Assembly (NCBI RefSeq): GCF_042683045.1 | Contig: NZ_JBHUIT010000002.1 | Coordinates: 248,001 to 312,000, forward strand | DNA: 64,000 bases | Source of the DNA: Luteolibacter algae | GTDB lineage: Bacteria; Verrucomicrobiota; Verrucomicrobiia; Verrucomicrobiales; Akkermansiaceae | Reading direction: 5' to 3' | Part shown: in pieces, positions 54,168 to 63,082 of the stretch | Position numbering within the stretch: position 1 is the stretch's first letter | Layout: each line of letters opens with the position of its first letter | Notes under the pieces: model-generated | The model's database searches: none | Told to the model about the DNA's origin: nothing | Seen by the model: the letters and a program-made list of their open reading frames with translations, nothing else | Made by a program: the position numbers and the translations under genes

Positions 54168-55040
54168 ATGAAATTTTTCGGTCTGGTTCTATGTCTCGTT
54201 GCATCCGCCATCACGGCCTCAGGTTATGAAAATTCCTGGGGGTATAAGGAGAACCGGATCGCCATTAGTTTCGATGGCAACAGCGCGCCGGATCACCAAT
54301 ACAAATGGGCGACGGGCGATCCAGACGATTGGGGAGCGCTCCCGGCATCCTGTGCGATTATTGCGAAGCTTGGATTGCAGGAGAAGCTGGTGCATTGCTC
54401 CTACAATAATTTCATCAATGCGCCACCTGGGCCGGATGCGGAGAATCAGCTGAAAATCGGTGCGGATGGAGCGATAGAGCGCTGGGACTTCCGCAAAGAG
54501 GTATTCTTTGACGTGACGCGCCAGCTTGATGCGGCGGTGACGAATTTGGCGGATGAGATGGCAAAATCCTCAGAGGCGGACCCTCTTTATTTTATCCACG
54601 CTGGCCTGTCGGAGTTCGTCTACCTCGCTGTGGAAAAGGTGGTTGGGGAAGGAAAGGCCGGGTCGCTCTCGCATGTGTATTTCCTTTCGCACAGCAAATT
54701 CAATGAAGATGAGAAGCGCAGATCCACCCACCGCGATTGGAGCGATATCCAGGATTTGTCCGGGAATCGGATTCAATATAGGAAAATCAAGGATCAGAAC
54801 GGGAAGGATCATCCGGATCGACTGTGGAACAGTGGGAAGGATTTTTCCGTATGGTATTGGATGCGTGACCATCCGAATGCTGATGTCCGCTGGATGTATT
54901 CGAGGCTGAAGGCGCACTCCGGGAAGGTGGCGGACATATCTGATTGCGGGATGTTGTTCTACCTGCTGCTCGGGGACGAAGACGGTAGCCCGGAAAAATT
55001 CCGCAAATTTATCGGAGAAGGGATCTCTCAAGGGGGATGA
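54168..55040 (+). CDS. Exported protein of unknown function
   Basis: 290 residues from the ATG at 54168, with a signal peptide (MKFFGLVLCLVASAITASG). The mature part begins with ISFDGNSAPDHQYKWATGDPDDWGALPASCAII, which faintly resembles the Asp-rich start of nucleoside-hydrolase-like proteins (a DPDD motif followed by an alpha/beta fold). I cannot confirm this. It contains many Trp and His residues. There is no obvious operon partner. Confidence 0.6.
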   Translation: MKFFGLVLCLVASAITASGYENSWGYKENRIAISFDGNSAPDHQYKWATGDPDDWGALPASCAIIAKLGLQEKLVHCSYNNFINAPPGPDAENQLKIGADGAIERWDFRKEVFFDVTRQLDAAVTNLADEMAKSSEADPLYFIHAGLSEFVYLAVEKVVGEGKAGSLSHVYFLSHSKFNEDEKRRSTHRDWSDIQDLSGNRIQYRKIKDQNGKDHPDRLWNSGKDFSVWYWMRDHPNADVRWMYSRLKAHSGKVADISDCGMLFYLLLGDEDGSPEKFRKFIGEGISQGG

Positions 55041-55426
55041 CGACCAGGAGATCAAAGGATGACAGCCGTTCTTTATGCCATTTCCACGGGGAAATCCGAG
55101 ACCTTTGAGCTATTCGAATTTCTCTCTGAGTAGTCCATTGATCCACTGGTGAAGCGGGTTGTTATCGGAGCGGGCATATGACCATAAAGCAAGGGGCGGA
55201 GATCGCCGCATTCGGCGACAAGCCTGCATTTTGAAAGAGAGTCTCAATGGAACTCCGGTAGTTGGCGGAGGAGGATGTCCCGGGAGAAATGAAAGAGGTG
55301 TCCTTCGGTGATGGAAAATCGCGGCCGGGAAGCCTCAGCATCCTCTTGTTAAAAAGGAGTCGGTGTAAACTTTGATACTGCTGAGCCGAATCCACAAAAA
55401 AGCCGCCCATAGATGAGCGGCTAGGA
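55041..55426. other. 386-base region with no recognised gene
   Basis: No convincing reading frame or RNA is seen. The tRNA-Ser terminator lies at its right end. Confidence 0.6.
55396..55422 (-). terminator. Terminator of tRNA-Ser
   Basis: On the minus strand a stem AGCCGCTCA pairs with TGGGCGGCT around TCTA and is followed by TTTTT, just after the tRNA 3' end. Confidence 0.85.
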
Positions 55427-55517
55427 TGGCGGAACGGGAGGGATTCGAACCCTCGGTAACCTTTTGGGCTACGTTCCCTTAGCAAGGGAGTGCTTTAGAC
55501 CTCTCAGCCACCGTTCC
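55427..55517 (-). tRNA. tRNA-Ser (anticodon GCU)
   Basis: 91 nt including an encoded CCA. The acceptor arm GGAACGG pairs with CCGTTCC, the anticodon loop is TTGCTAA (GCT), there is a long variable arm and the T arm is GAGGGTTCGAATCCCTC. The discriminator base is G. Confidence 0.95.
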
Positions 55518-55614
55518 GTTAAGTGATCTTGGTCGAGGGGATTTGGAACACAATGGGGAGTTCCAGTCAAGTATCTCGTTTCCCTGGAGTGATGTTTTTT
55601 TCTCCGGTGGAAAT

Positions 55615-56073
55615 TCAGCCGCGGAGATATTTTTTTACCGTGAAGTCTCCGTGCTCTTCCACGGTATGAACGGTCGGAAAATCCTGCTCGAACTCCGCCA
55701 GATAGGTATCGCCCTCGTGAATGCTTTTCACGTGGCTTACGAGCCATTCATCGATTTTTTCCGAAAGCGAGCGGTAGATCTGGCCGCCGCCGATCACGTA
55801 GACCGGACCTTCGATGGTCTCGATTTCCGCCGGAGTGTGGATGACATCCACGCCGGGGTGCTGCCAGGAGGTATCGCGCGTGAGAACGATGTTGCGGCGT
55901 TTCGGAAGGGGGCGGCCGATGGATTCAAACGTCTTGCGGCCCATGAGGATGGGGCTGCCGAGGGTTGTTTTCTTGAAGAAGGCAAGATCGGCCGGGATGT
56001 GCCACGGCAAGCCGCCGTTCCGGCCGATGAGGCGGTTGGGATCCATGGCGACGACTGCAATGAGGTGCGGCAT
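55615..56073 (-). CDS. folA: Dihydrofolate reductase
   Basis: 152 residues. Motifs MPHLIAVVAMDPNRLIGRNGGLPWHIPADLAFFK at the start, LMGRKTFESIGRPLPKRRNI and VIGGGQIYRSL are typical. It regenerates tetrahydrofolate, which thymidylate synthase uses up; thyA lies four bases upstream on the same strand, the usual pairing. Confidence 0.95.
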   Translation of the reverse strand: MPHLIAVVAMDPNRLIGRNGGLPWHIPADLAFFKKTTLGSPILMGRKTFESIGRPLPKRRNIVLTRDTSWQHPGVDVIHTPAEIETIEGPVYVIGGGQIYRSLSEKIDEWLVSHVKSIHEGDTYLAEFEQDFPTVHTVEEHGDFTVKKYLRG

Positions 56074-56077
56074 AGGG

Positions 56078-56890
56078 CTAGATGGCGATAGGGGCTTTAA
56101 TGGTCGGGTGGGGATCGTAGTTATCGAGGCGGATGTCCTCGAAGCAGAAGCCGTCTATGGTTTTCACCTCCGGATTGATCCAAAGGTCCGGAAGCGGACG
56201 AGGCTCGCGGCTTAGCTGGAGCTTTGCCTGATCCAGATGATTTTGATAAAGGTGGAGATCGCCGAAGGTGTGGACGAACTCCCGGACTTCATAGTCGCAG
56301 ACCCGGGCGACCAGATGCGTGAGCAGCGCGTAGGAGGCGATGTTGAAAGGAACGCCCAGGAAAAGATCCGCACTGCGCTGATAAAGCTGGCAGGAAAGGC
56401 CGGGCTTTCCTCCGTCGATGGGTTCATGGACGTAAAATTGGAAGAGTAGATGACATGGGGGGAGAGCCATGTTTGGCACATCGCCGACGTTCCACGCGGA
56501 AACGATATGGCGGCGTGATTGGGGGTTGTTTTTCAGGCCGGCGATAAGCTCGTTGATTTGATCGATCGTCCGGCCGTCCCCGGTTTCCCAGTGGCGCCAT
56601 TGTTTTCCATAAACCGGGCCGAGCTCGCCATTTTCATCCGCCCACTCGTCCCAGATTGTGACGCCGTTTTCCCGCAGGTAGGCGATGTTTGTCTCTCCTT
56701 TCAGGAACCAGAGGAGCTCATGGATGATGGAGCGCAGGTGAAGCTTTTTCGTAGTGAGGCAGGGAAAGCCTTTGCGGAGATCGAAGCGTGCCTGGCGGCC
56801 AAAGACCGAGAGGGTGCCTGTGCCAGTGCGGTCTCCGCGTGTCTCGCCGTTCTCGAGAACATCGGCGAGAAGATCGTGGTAAGCTTTCAT
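56078..56890 (-). CDS. thyA: Thymidylate synthase
   Basis: 270 residues. The active-site Cys is Cys146 in ALPPCHLLFQF, and FLGVPFNIASYALLTHL and the C-terminal PHPTIKAPIAI are all typical. It methylates dUMP to dTMP with methylene-tetrahydrofolate. folA follows four bases later. Confidence 0.97.
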   Translation of the reverse strand: MKAYHDLLADVLENGETRGDRTGTGTLSVFGRQARFDLRKGFPCLTTKKLHLRSIIHELLWFLKGETNIAYLRENGVTIWDEWADENGELGPVYGKQWRHWETGDGRTIDQINELIAGLKNNPQSRRHIVSAWNVGDVPNMALPPCHLLFQFYVHEPIDGGKPGLSCQLYQRSADLFLGVPFNIASYALLTHLVARVCDYEVREFVHTFGDLHLYQNHLDQAKLQLSREPRPLPDLWINPEVKTIDGFCFEDIRLDNYDPHPTIKAPIAI

Positions 56891-56999
56891 GGGTGGGACT
56901 CTAATTTTTAAACTCCAAAGCTCAAGGAAGATGAGAAGAACCTGATCTGGGATTCACGGCTGAGATTTGGAGGGAGCGTTGCAGAGTCTTCCGTAAATT

Positions 57000-57794
57000 T
57001 TAAATGGCTGCTCCTTTACGCTTTCTCTGCTCGAAAAGCTGGGTTTCGCGGTATCCGGCGGCCATGGCAAGCTCCCGGGCTTTCGGGAAATCCCGGGCTA
57101 TCTCGCCGGGGGCGTGGGCGTCTGAAGAAATGATCAGCCCGATGCCTGCGGAAGCCGCGAGCTCAAGAAATCGCGGTGCCGGGTAAGCCTCGGCGCATGG
57201 CTTGTGGAGGCCGGCGGTATTCAACTCGATGACAGAGCCGCTGGCGGCAATGGCATCGATGACCGGCTCGTAGAAGCGGTCCAAATCACCCGCAGGGGCG
57301 TAGGAGAATTTTTTGATTAGATCAGGATGACCGAGGATATCAAATAGCCCACTATCCGCCATGGCGGTGTAGGTTTTCCAATATTCCGTCCACACTGCCT
57401 CAACATCGGTTTCCGCCCATTTGCCGAGCCATTTGGGGTTGTCGAAATCCCAGTCACCCAGGTAATGAACCGAGCCGATGAGGTAATCCCAAGGGTATTT
57501 CCCGTTGAGTTCCTCGATGAATGGTTCGCAGCCTTTGATCCAATCGCACTCCATGCCGGTGCGGATTTTCACCTTGTCTGCGGCGGCGGTTTTCGCGCGT
57601 TCGATCCACTCGAAATACTCTGGCAGCTCGCTCTCCAGCATACGCCAGTCATCGAAGGGCTCCGGGCGGCACGGTGCGTGATCCGAGATCCCGTATTCTG
57701 CAAGGCCGGCGGTGATCGCTGCGGAAACATATTCTTCCGGGCTGCCGGTGGCATGTTTGCAGAGAGGTGTGTGGGTGTGGTAATCGGCTGGCAT
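57000..57794 (-). CDS. PHP-family histidinol-phosphatase
   Basis: 264 residues from the ATG at 57794; the open frame runs further upstream without a plausible start. Metal-binding motif DYHTHTPLCKHA is at the N-terminus, then EYGISDHAP and later DILGHPDLIKKF and ISSDAHAP, as in HisK-type enzymes. It removes phosphate from histidinol phosphate in histidine synthesis. No his genes are adjacent. Confidence 0.85.
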   Translation of the reverse strand: MPADYHTHTPLCKHATGSPEEYVSAAITAGLAEYGISDHAPCRPEPFDDWRMLESELPEYFEWIERAKTAAADKVKIRTGMECDWIKGCEPFIEELNGKYPWDYLIGSVHYLGDWDFDNPKWLGKWAETDVEAVWTEYWKTYTAMADSGLFDILGHPDLIKKFSYAPAGDLDRFYEPVIDAIAASGSVIELNTAGLHKPCAEAYPAPRFLELAASAGIGLIISSDAHAPGEIARDFPKARELAMAAGYRETQLFEQRKRKGAAI

Positions 57795-58029
57795 CTCGAC
57801 AGGGAACTTATTCGGAAAAGCGCTGGTGAAAACCCTGAAAAGTCCCCTTCCCGTGTTGAAATTTCTCTCCACGGACCAGCGGATGCCGATTCGCGGTTGA
57901 CCCACCCCACTCTGCTTTCCTAGGATCCGCGCCGTGAAACTTCTCCCAACACGGTGTTCGACGGACCGCTCCCTATCACTAGGGCTGGCACTCCTCTGAT
58001 TTTTTGCTCCGTTTTTTGCCCTTATTTTT

Positions 58030-58053
58030 CCTGCTCCGGGCGCAGGCTTTTTT
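58030..58053 (+). terminator. Weak terminator-like hairpin upstream of leuA
   Basis: CCTGC and GCAGG arms with a 7-base loop, then TTTTTT, 35 bases before the leuA start. It could attenuate leuA. The stem is short. Confidence 0.35.
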
Positions 58054-58087
58054 CCGAGAAAATCCTTTCACCTATATTGCCACCATT

Positions 58088-59764
58088 ATGAATCCGAATT
58101 CCCTTTCGAAATACAGGCCATTCCCAGCTGTCTCACTGCCGGACCGCACCTGGCCGGACAAGACGATCACCAAAGCCCCGATCTGGTGCTCTGTGGATCT
58201 CCGCGATGGCAATCAAGCGCTCCCCCAGCCGATGTCGATCGAGGAGAAAATCGATTTTTTCGAGTTATTGGTGCGCATCGGCTTCAAACAGATCGAGGTG
58301 GGTTTCCCATCGGCAGCGGATACAGAATTCAATTTCCTGCGCCGTTTGATCGATGAAAACCGCATCCCGGACGATGTGACAATTCAAGTGCTGGTGCAGA
58401 CACGCGAGCATCTGATCCGCCGTAGCTTTGAGGCGATTGATGGAGCGAAGAGGGCAATCGTGCACATTTATAACTCGACCTCACCATTGCAGCGCCGGGT
58501 GACCTTTGGCGATGCCACGCGGGAATCGATCAAACAAGTCGCCATTGATGGGGCGAAGCTTGTCAAGGAGCTGGTGCCCACCATCCCGCGGACAGAGGTG
58601 GTCCTGCAATACTCGCCGGAATCCTTTTCCGATACCGAACTGGATTACTCGCTGGAGGTTTGCAACGCGGTAATTGATGTCTGGCAGCCGACTCCGGAAA
58701 ACAAGATGATCATCAACCTGCCGGATACCGTCCAGTGGACGACACCGAATGTCCATGCCGATATGATCGAGTGGATGAGCCGGAATCTCGATAAACGCGA
58801 CAGCCTCGTCGTTTCTCTGCATACCCACAATGATCGTGGGACTGGCGTCGCCGCGACAGAACTCGGCCTGATGGCCGGAGCGGACCGTGTGGAAGGCACG
58901 CTTTTCGGCAATGGCGAACGCACCGGGAATCTCGATATCGTCACGGTGGCGCTCAATATGAACAGCCATGGCATTGCCACCGGACTGGATTTCTCCGAGC
59001 TGACGGATATCCGCCAGAAGTATGAAAAATTTACCCGTTTGATGGTTCCGGAGCGGCAGCCCTATGCCGGGGAGCTGGTCTTTACCGCTTTTTCCGGTTC
59101 TCATCAGGATGCGATCAAAAAAGGGCTCGACCGGCGTGAGAAGGAAACCGCCGAGGCACCCGATACGCTCTGGGGCGTGCCCTACCTGACGATAGACCCA
59201 CAGGACATCGGCCGCTCTTACGAGGCGATTATCCGCATCAATTCCCAGTCCGGGAAAGGTGGAGTCGCCTACGTGTTGGACCGCGAGCACGGCTTTGATT
59301 TGCCGAAGTCGATGCATCCGCTTGTCGGCAAACGGATTTACGATCTGGCGGACGAGCATGGGCGCGAGTTAACGGTAGACGAGATCCGGGACGCGTTTTT
59401 CGAGTTTTTTGTAAATGTGGAGAGTCACCTGAACCTTGTCGAATATGAGCTGATTCACAAAGCTGGTGGCCAGGTCCATTGCAAGGCGACCATCAGCATT
59501 GATGGGGAGACGCGAATGATCGAGGGAGATGGAAACGGGCCGATCAATTCCTTCGTTCACGCGCTGGAAACCGCGGGGCTGAAAAACTTCAAGGTCACCG
59601 ATTACCGCTCGCACGCTGTGCAGGGTGGCTCGGACGCTAGTGCGGCTGCCTATGTGCAGCTACAGCATGATGACGGGCGTCTGCTGTGGGGCACGGGAGT
59701 TGATTCCTCCATCGAAATGGCAGGTTTGAAGGCTCTGGTGACCGGCTGGAATCTCCTGCACTGA
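58088..59764 (+). CDS. leuA: 2-isopropylmalate synthase
   Basis: 558 residues from the ATG at 58088. The TIM-barrel start WCSVDLRDGNQAL, SLHTHNDRGTGVAATELG and GTLFGNGERTGNLD are classic, and a C-terminal LeuA regulatory domain follows. The length and sequence fit the longer type resembling the fungal enzyme. It condenses acetyl-CoA with 2-oxoisovalerate, the first step to leucine, and is usually inhibited by leucine. Confidence 0.95.
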   Translation: MNPNSLSKYRPFPAVSLPDRTWPDKTITKAPIWCSVDLRDGNQALPQPMSIEEKIDFFELLVRIGFKQIEVGFPSAADTEFNFLRRLIDENRIPDDVTIQVLVQTREHLIRRSFEAIDGAKRAIVHIYNSTSPLQRRVTFGDATRESIKQVAIDGAKLVKELVPTIPRTEVVLQYSPESFSDTELDYSLEVCNAVIDVWQPTPENKMIINLPDTVQWTTPNVHADMIEWMSRNLDKRDSLVVSLHTHNDRGTGVAATELGLMAGADRVEGTLFGNGERTGNLDIVTVALNMNSHGIATGLDFSELTDIRQKYEKFTRLMVPERQPYAGELVFTAFSGSHQDAIKKGLDRREKETAEAPDTLWGVPYLTIDPQDIGRSYEAIIRINSQSGKGGVAYVLDREHGFDLPKSMHPLVGKRIYDLADEHGRELTVDEIRDAFFEFFVNVESHLNLVEYELIHKAGGQVHCKATISIDGETRMIEGDGNGPINSFVHALETAGLKNFKVTDYRSHAVQGGSDASAAAYVQLQHDDGRLLWGTGVDSSIEMAGLKALVTGWNLLH

Positions 59765-59791
59765 GGGCATTCTCCGGACGGAATCTTTATG

Positions 59792-59819
59792 AAAAGCGGC
59801 GACCGGCGCTGCCGCTTTT
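59792..59819. terminator. Bidirectional terminator between leuA and the adaptor gene
   Basis: Arms AAAAGCGGC and GCCGCTTTT with a 10-base loop; A-run and T-run on the two sides serve both converging genes. Confidence 0.8.
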
Positions 59820-59865
59820 CTCTCGGCGGCTCGCACAAGCACTGACGGAAAGGCCAAGGAAGAAT

Positions 59866-61257
59866 TCAGGGAATGATAATCACCTGCCCTGCCTCCAGAC
59901 CAGCCGTGATCTCGGTGTTGCCCGCGGAGGTCTTGCCCAGTGATACCGGACGCATCTCTGTTTTTCCATCCGCTAGCTTCACCTCGACAGCCCAGCCCTT
60001 TGTTCCAAACTCGATCGCCTTGGAAGGGACGGAGATGACCTTTTCCGCCTGATAGCTGACGATGCGGACCTGCATGGACTGGCCTGGGTAAACATTGAAG
60101 CCAGCGGGCCATGCGGGGGTGAAGACAGCCGGGTAGGTCTCGTCTGGGTGGGGCATTTGCTCCAGCCGGGAAAGTGTGACGGGGATGAGCGTTTCTTCCG
60201 TCCCATCGAGCGTCGCGCTTCCGGCGGCACCCAGGGTCAGCGCCCGGGCGGTATCCTGGTCCGGGAAGGCCTGCACGATGAGCTTGGCATTCGTCGGGAT
60301 AAAGGTTGCGAAGGTTTTGCCCAATGGAGCGCTATGGGTGGCCGAGAGATTTTTGATCAAATCTCCGGTGATCCATTTTCCATTTTCGATGGCACCAAAG
60401 TAGAAAATACCGTCCGCGGGCGCTTTAATCTCAAATAATTTGCGGTCTTTCTCCAGGCTGGCGAGATCTTGTTCGGTCTCTCCCAGGGATTTCCTCAAAC
60501 CGGCCAGTTCCAGCTTTTTCAGCTCAATGTCACGGGGATATTGTTTTTTCGCCTCCTCAAAGCGGAAGGTCGCATCCTGGTCCCTTTCGGTCAGAGCTGT
60601 CAGCTGCTGGGGAATTGCCAGTTCCAATGTCCGTTTGTGATCGAGAACCTCCATGCGCAACGCGAACTCCGCAGAAGCCACCGCGTCACGCTGCTTTTGA
60701 AGAATGATCTCCTCTGTATCTTCTGTGATATCATCAGCTTCATACATCTGAAGCAGCTGCCGTAGCTCTTCCTTGTAGGAGGCGAGAATTTGTTCCTGGC
60801 GCTTGAGGGATTGATCCGCGCCTTCCTCAAGGTTTTTCCGACGGGTGGATTTGAAGTAGGCGAGCTCTTCCTTGGCTTTGTCCGCGCCGCGTTTCAATCG
60901 TGCAAGGTGCTCTGGCAGAGTCGCTTCCAAGCCTGCCAGCTCCTGCTCGGCTTCCGCGATTTCCAGGGTTTCCTCCGCGATGGATTCGCGGAGCTGGGCG
61001 ATGGTTTTGTCGATCTCCTTGGTGTCAAAGACGAGAAGAGGCTGATCCATCTTTATCGTGCTGCCATGGGCTGCGATGCTGACGATCTCAAAATCCCCCC
61101 ATTTCTCCGGATCAAGCCTTACCGGAACGCTTTCCGCTGGCAATGCCACTGCGGAAAATTGATGCAGGACGTGGAAAGGCTTCGGCTCCAGGGTCAGCTC
61201 TCCGGCATGCGCGCCGAGAATAAAGAGAGCTGGAGCGAGGTATTTGAAACAGATCAT
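59866..61257 (-). CDS. HlyD-like periplasmic adaptor protein
   Basis: 463 residues with a signal peptide (ending near LGAHAG). A long coiled coil at about 75-285 lies between barrel-sandwich halves (the second has IKAPADGIFYFGAIENGKW), with a beta-barrel at the end. This is the structure of membrane-fusion adaptors of RND or ABC exporters. No transporter or outer-membrane partner is encoded beside it. Confidence 0.8.
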   Translation of the reverse strand: MICFKYLAPALFILGAHAGELTLEPKPFHVLHQFSAVALPAESVPVRLDPEKWGDFEIVSIAAHGSTIKMDQPLLVFDTKEIDKTIAQLRESIAEETLEIAEAEQELAGLEATLPEHLARLKRGADKAKEELAYFKSTRRKNLEEGADQSLKRQEQILASYKEELRQLLQMYEADDITEDTEEIILQKQRDAVASAEFALRMEVLDHKRTLELAIPQQLTALTERDQDATFRFEEAKKQYPRDIELKKLELAGLRKSLGETEQDLASLEKDRKLFEIKAPADGIFYFGAIENGKWITGDLIKNLSATHSAPLGKTFATFIPTNAKLIVQAFPDQDTARALTLGAAGSATLDGTEETLIPVTLSRLEQMPHPDETYPAVFTPAWPAGFNVYPGQSMQVRIVSYQAEKVISVPSKAIEFGTKGWAVEVKLADGKTEMRPVSLGKTSAGNTEITAGLEAGQVIIIP

Positions 61258-61293
61258 GATGATGATTCAGAAAAGCATAGCTCATGAGGGGAC

Positions 61294-61968
61294 TCAAGCG
61301 AGACCTCGGGACTTGCGGGCAAGCCAGATTGGCAGCAGGCGTTGCTTTTTCGCATGTGGGACGGCGGGAACCAGATGCTGGATGACCTCGTAGCCTTCGC
61401 GTTCGAGATTGCGGGTGAGATTCGGGACCTTTTGTGAAGAGGCGATCGCGAGCAATCCGCCGGGCTGCAGAGCCTCGTAGGTGGCGGAGAGCCATTTTTT
61501 GTCGTTGATGAGGAGGCGCTGCTTGGAAGCCAGCGGTGCGGAATCCAGATGGATCATGATGGCGTGGAGGCAGCCGGAATTTTTATTGAGGGCTCCGGCG
61601 CTGCAATCCGGCTCGATAACGACCCGTGGGTCGGATAGCGGGGTTTCCGGGAAAAACTCCCGGTTCCAATCAATGAGATCGCTGCGGTTTTCCGCGACTG
61701 TGTAAACGGCGCGTTTTTGCGGGAGCTCCGCAATGATGGATCTGAGCATGTGGCCCAGCCCGAGGCCTACCAGCCAAATACGGGGCTGGCGTGCCGGCCG
61801 GAAAGGTGCCGCAGCGAGCTTGGCGATCTCTTCTTCCGCCGCGCGGGACGCCGGACCGCAGATCTGCTGGCCGTGGACGAGTAGGTAGCGGCGCTCGTCG
61901 TGTTCTTGTAAAATGAGTGGGCTGCCATCGTCTAGGGTGGTCTCTGCGAGTGTGATGCGTGGTTTCAT
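61294..61968 (-). CDS. Spermidine-synthase-like methyltransferase-fold protein
   Basis: 224 residues from the ATG at 61968. A Rossmann motif is VGLGLGHMLR near residue 70, and an acidic strand end YTVAENRSDLIDWNRE follows. The fold is like spermidine synthase or a class I methyltransferase, but no aminopropyl-transfer motif is evident. It is 36 bases upstream of the adaptor gene on the same strand. The substrate is unknown. Confidence 0.7.
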   Translation of the reverse strand: MKPRITLAETTLDDGSPLILQEHDERRYLLVHGQQICGPASRAAEEEIAKLAAAPFRPARQPRIWLVGLGLGHMLRSIIAELPQKRAVYTVAENRSDLIDWNREFFPETPLSDPRVVIEPDCSAGALNKNSGCLHAIMIHLDSAPLASKQRLLINDKKWLSATYEALQPGGLLAIASSQKVPNLTRNLEREGYEVIQHLVPAVPHAKKQRLLPIWLARKSRGLA

Positions 61969-62018
61969 GTTGCTTGCTTCTTGATAGGTTGGAGGAAATT
62001 CGGTATTCGACAATCACC

Positions 62019-62309
62019 ATGTCTGAAGAAACGACAAATCAATCAGTGCCTCCTACGCCTCCGGCTTATACTAAAGAGCAGAAAGACAAAAAGCTTCTTG
62101 CTGGAATTCTTGGTATCCTTCTTGGCTGGACGGGTGCGCACAAGTTTATCCTTGGCTATACCAAAGAAGGAATGATCCAGCTTGTGATCAGTTTGGTCAC
62201 CTGCGGGCTATTCGGCATTGTCGGGCTTATCGAAGGAATCATTTATCTTACGAAATCCGATGACGAATTTGTAGCGACCTATCTCGTCGGCCGCAGAGGT
62301 TGGTTCTAA
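62019..62309 (+). CDS. TM2-domain membrane protein
   Basis: 96 residues from the ATG at 62019. A Pro-rich start is followed by the TM2 pattern: KLLAGILGILLGWTGAHKFILGY, a short charged turn, then ITVLVTCG-like second helix (LVISLVTCGLFGIVGLIEGI). TM2 proteins are small and of unclear function. Confidence 0.85.
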   Translation: MSEETTNQSVPPTPPAYTKEQKDKKLLAGILGILLGWTGAHKFILGYTKEGMIQLVISLVTCGLFGIVGLIEGIIYLTKSDDEFVATYLVGRRGWF

Positions 62310-62344
62310 AGGCTTTTTCAGAAACAACGGATTTCACCCCCAAA

Positions 62345-62379
62345 AAAAACCCCGGCCACCAAAACGGCCGGGGTTTTTT
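62345..62379. terminator. Bidirectional terminator between TM2 and HU genes
   Basis: AAAAACCCCGGCC pairs with GGCCGGGGTTTTT around an eight-base loop; an A-run on one side and a T-run on the other. Confidence 0.95.
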
Positions 62380-62416
62380 AATAATCTGTTACCAGCGGCG
62401 GTTTCCCGCAGAGGTA

Positions 62417-62692
62417 TTAGAGGCTTCCTTTGAGAACGGAGGAAGGCTTGAAACCAACCGATTTGGATGCGGCGATTTTGAGAGCTTCTCCGGTCTTCGG
62501 GTTGCGGCCGAGACGGGCTGCGCGTTGTTTTACCTCAAATGTGCCGAATCCGATGATCTGGACTTTCTTGTCTTTCTTTACGCCTTTGGCGATGGAGGAA
62601 AGAACTGCTTCGAGGGATTCTTCTGCGGAACGCTTCGTCGCGTCGTTACCGAGGGCTTTCTGGATGGCTTCTACAAGTTCTGCTTTGTTCAT
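62417..62692 (-). CDS. HU-family DNA-binding protein
   Basis: 91 residues from the ATG at 62692. Starts MNKAELVEAIQKAL, and GFGTFEVKQRAARLGRNPKTG is the HU/IHF signature with the DNA-binding arm. It bends and compacts DNA in the nucleoid. Confidence 0.95.
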   Translation of the reverse strand: MNKAELVEAIQKALGNDATKRSAEESLEAVLSSIAKGVKKDKKVQIIGFGTFEVKQRAARLGRNPKTGEALKIAASKSVGFKPSSVLKGSL

Positions 62693-63082
62693 GGCAAGAG
62701 GGTTTGTGCTAATGGTGCGGAAGTTTGGCAAGATAAAAGCTGAACTAGGTGGTAGGAATTTTCAAAGCGGTTGCTTGAGTTGACACGGATTTTCGGGGTC
62801 CCGGCCAGCACTTCCGGAGGGCGGTTTCGGGCGCTTCGCTATAATAAGAAGAGGCCCCCGGAATGGGGTCGATCCGGGAAGGTTTTTCCTGATCGATTTT
62901 TGATAATCAATGGCTCGGTATTTTTTCCCGGGAGAAAACTCGCGCTGGGGATCGATTGCATGAAATAAAATCCCTAAACCTCCCGTAAAATGGGGCTTGT
63001 GAAATTTTTCACAAATAGCTCTTGCGGTAATTCATGAGCATTGCTTAAACAGGCGCGGCTACGTCTTCAAGCCAGTCTACCA
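62693..63082. other. Divergent intergenic region upstream of atpB
   Basis: About 390 bases without a gene. It holds a consensus Crp/Fnr-type palindrome at 62998-63013. A possible promoter, TTGCGG with 17 bases to TTAAAC, lies just after it. Confidence 0.5.
62998..63013. promoter_or_regulatory. Crp/Fnr-like palindrome upstream of atpB
   Basis: TGTGAAATTTTTCACA matches TGTGA-N6-TCACA exactly, 70 bases before the atpB start. Confidence 0.5.

Noticed and set aside
55162..55485. 107-residue open frame on the minus strand
   Set aside because: It runs into the tRNA-Ser gene and its terminator and has no recognisable protein pattern.
56490..56505. Fourth parS-like site inside thyA
   Set aside because: GTTCCACGCGGAAAC differs from the core at two positions and is not palindromic.
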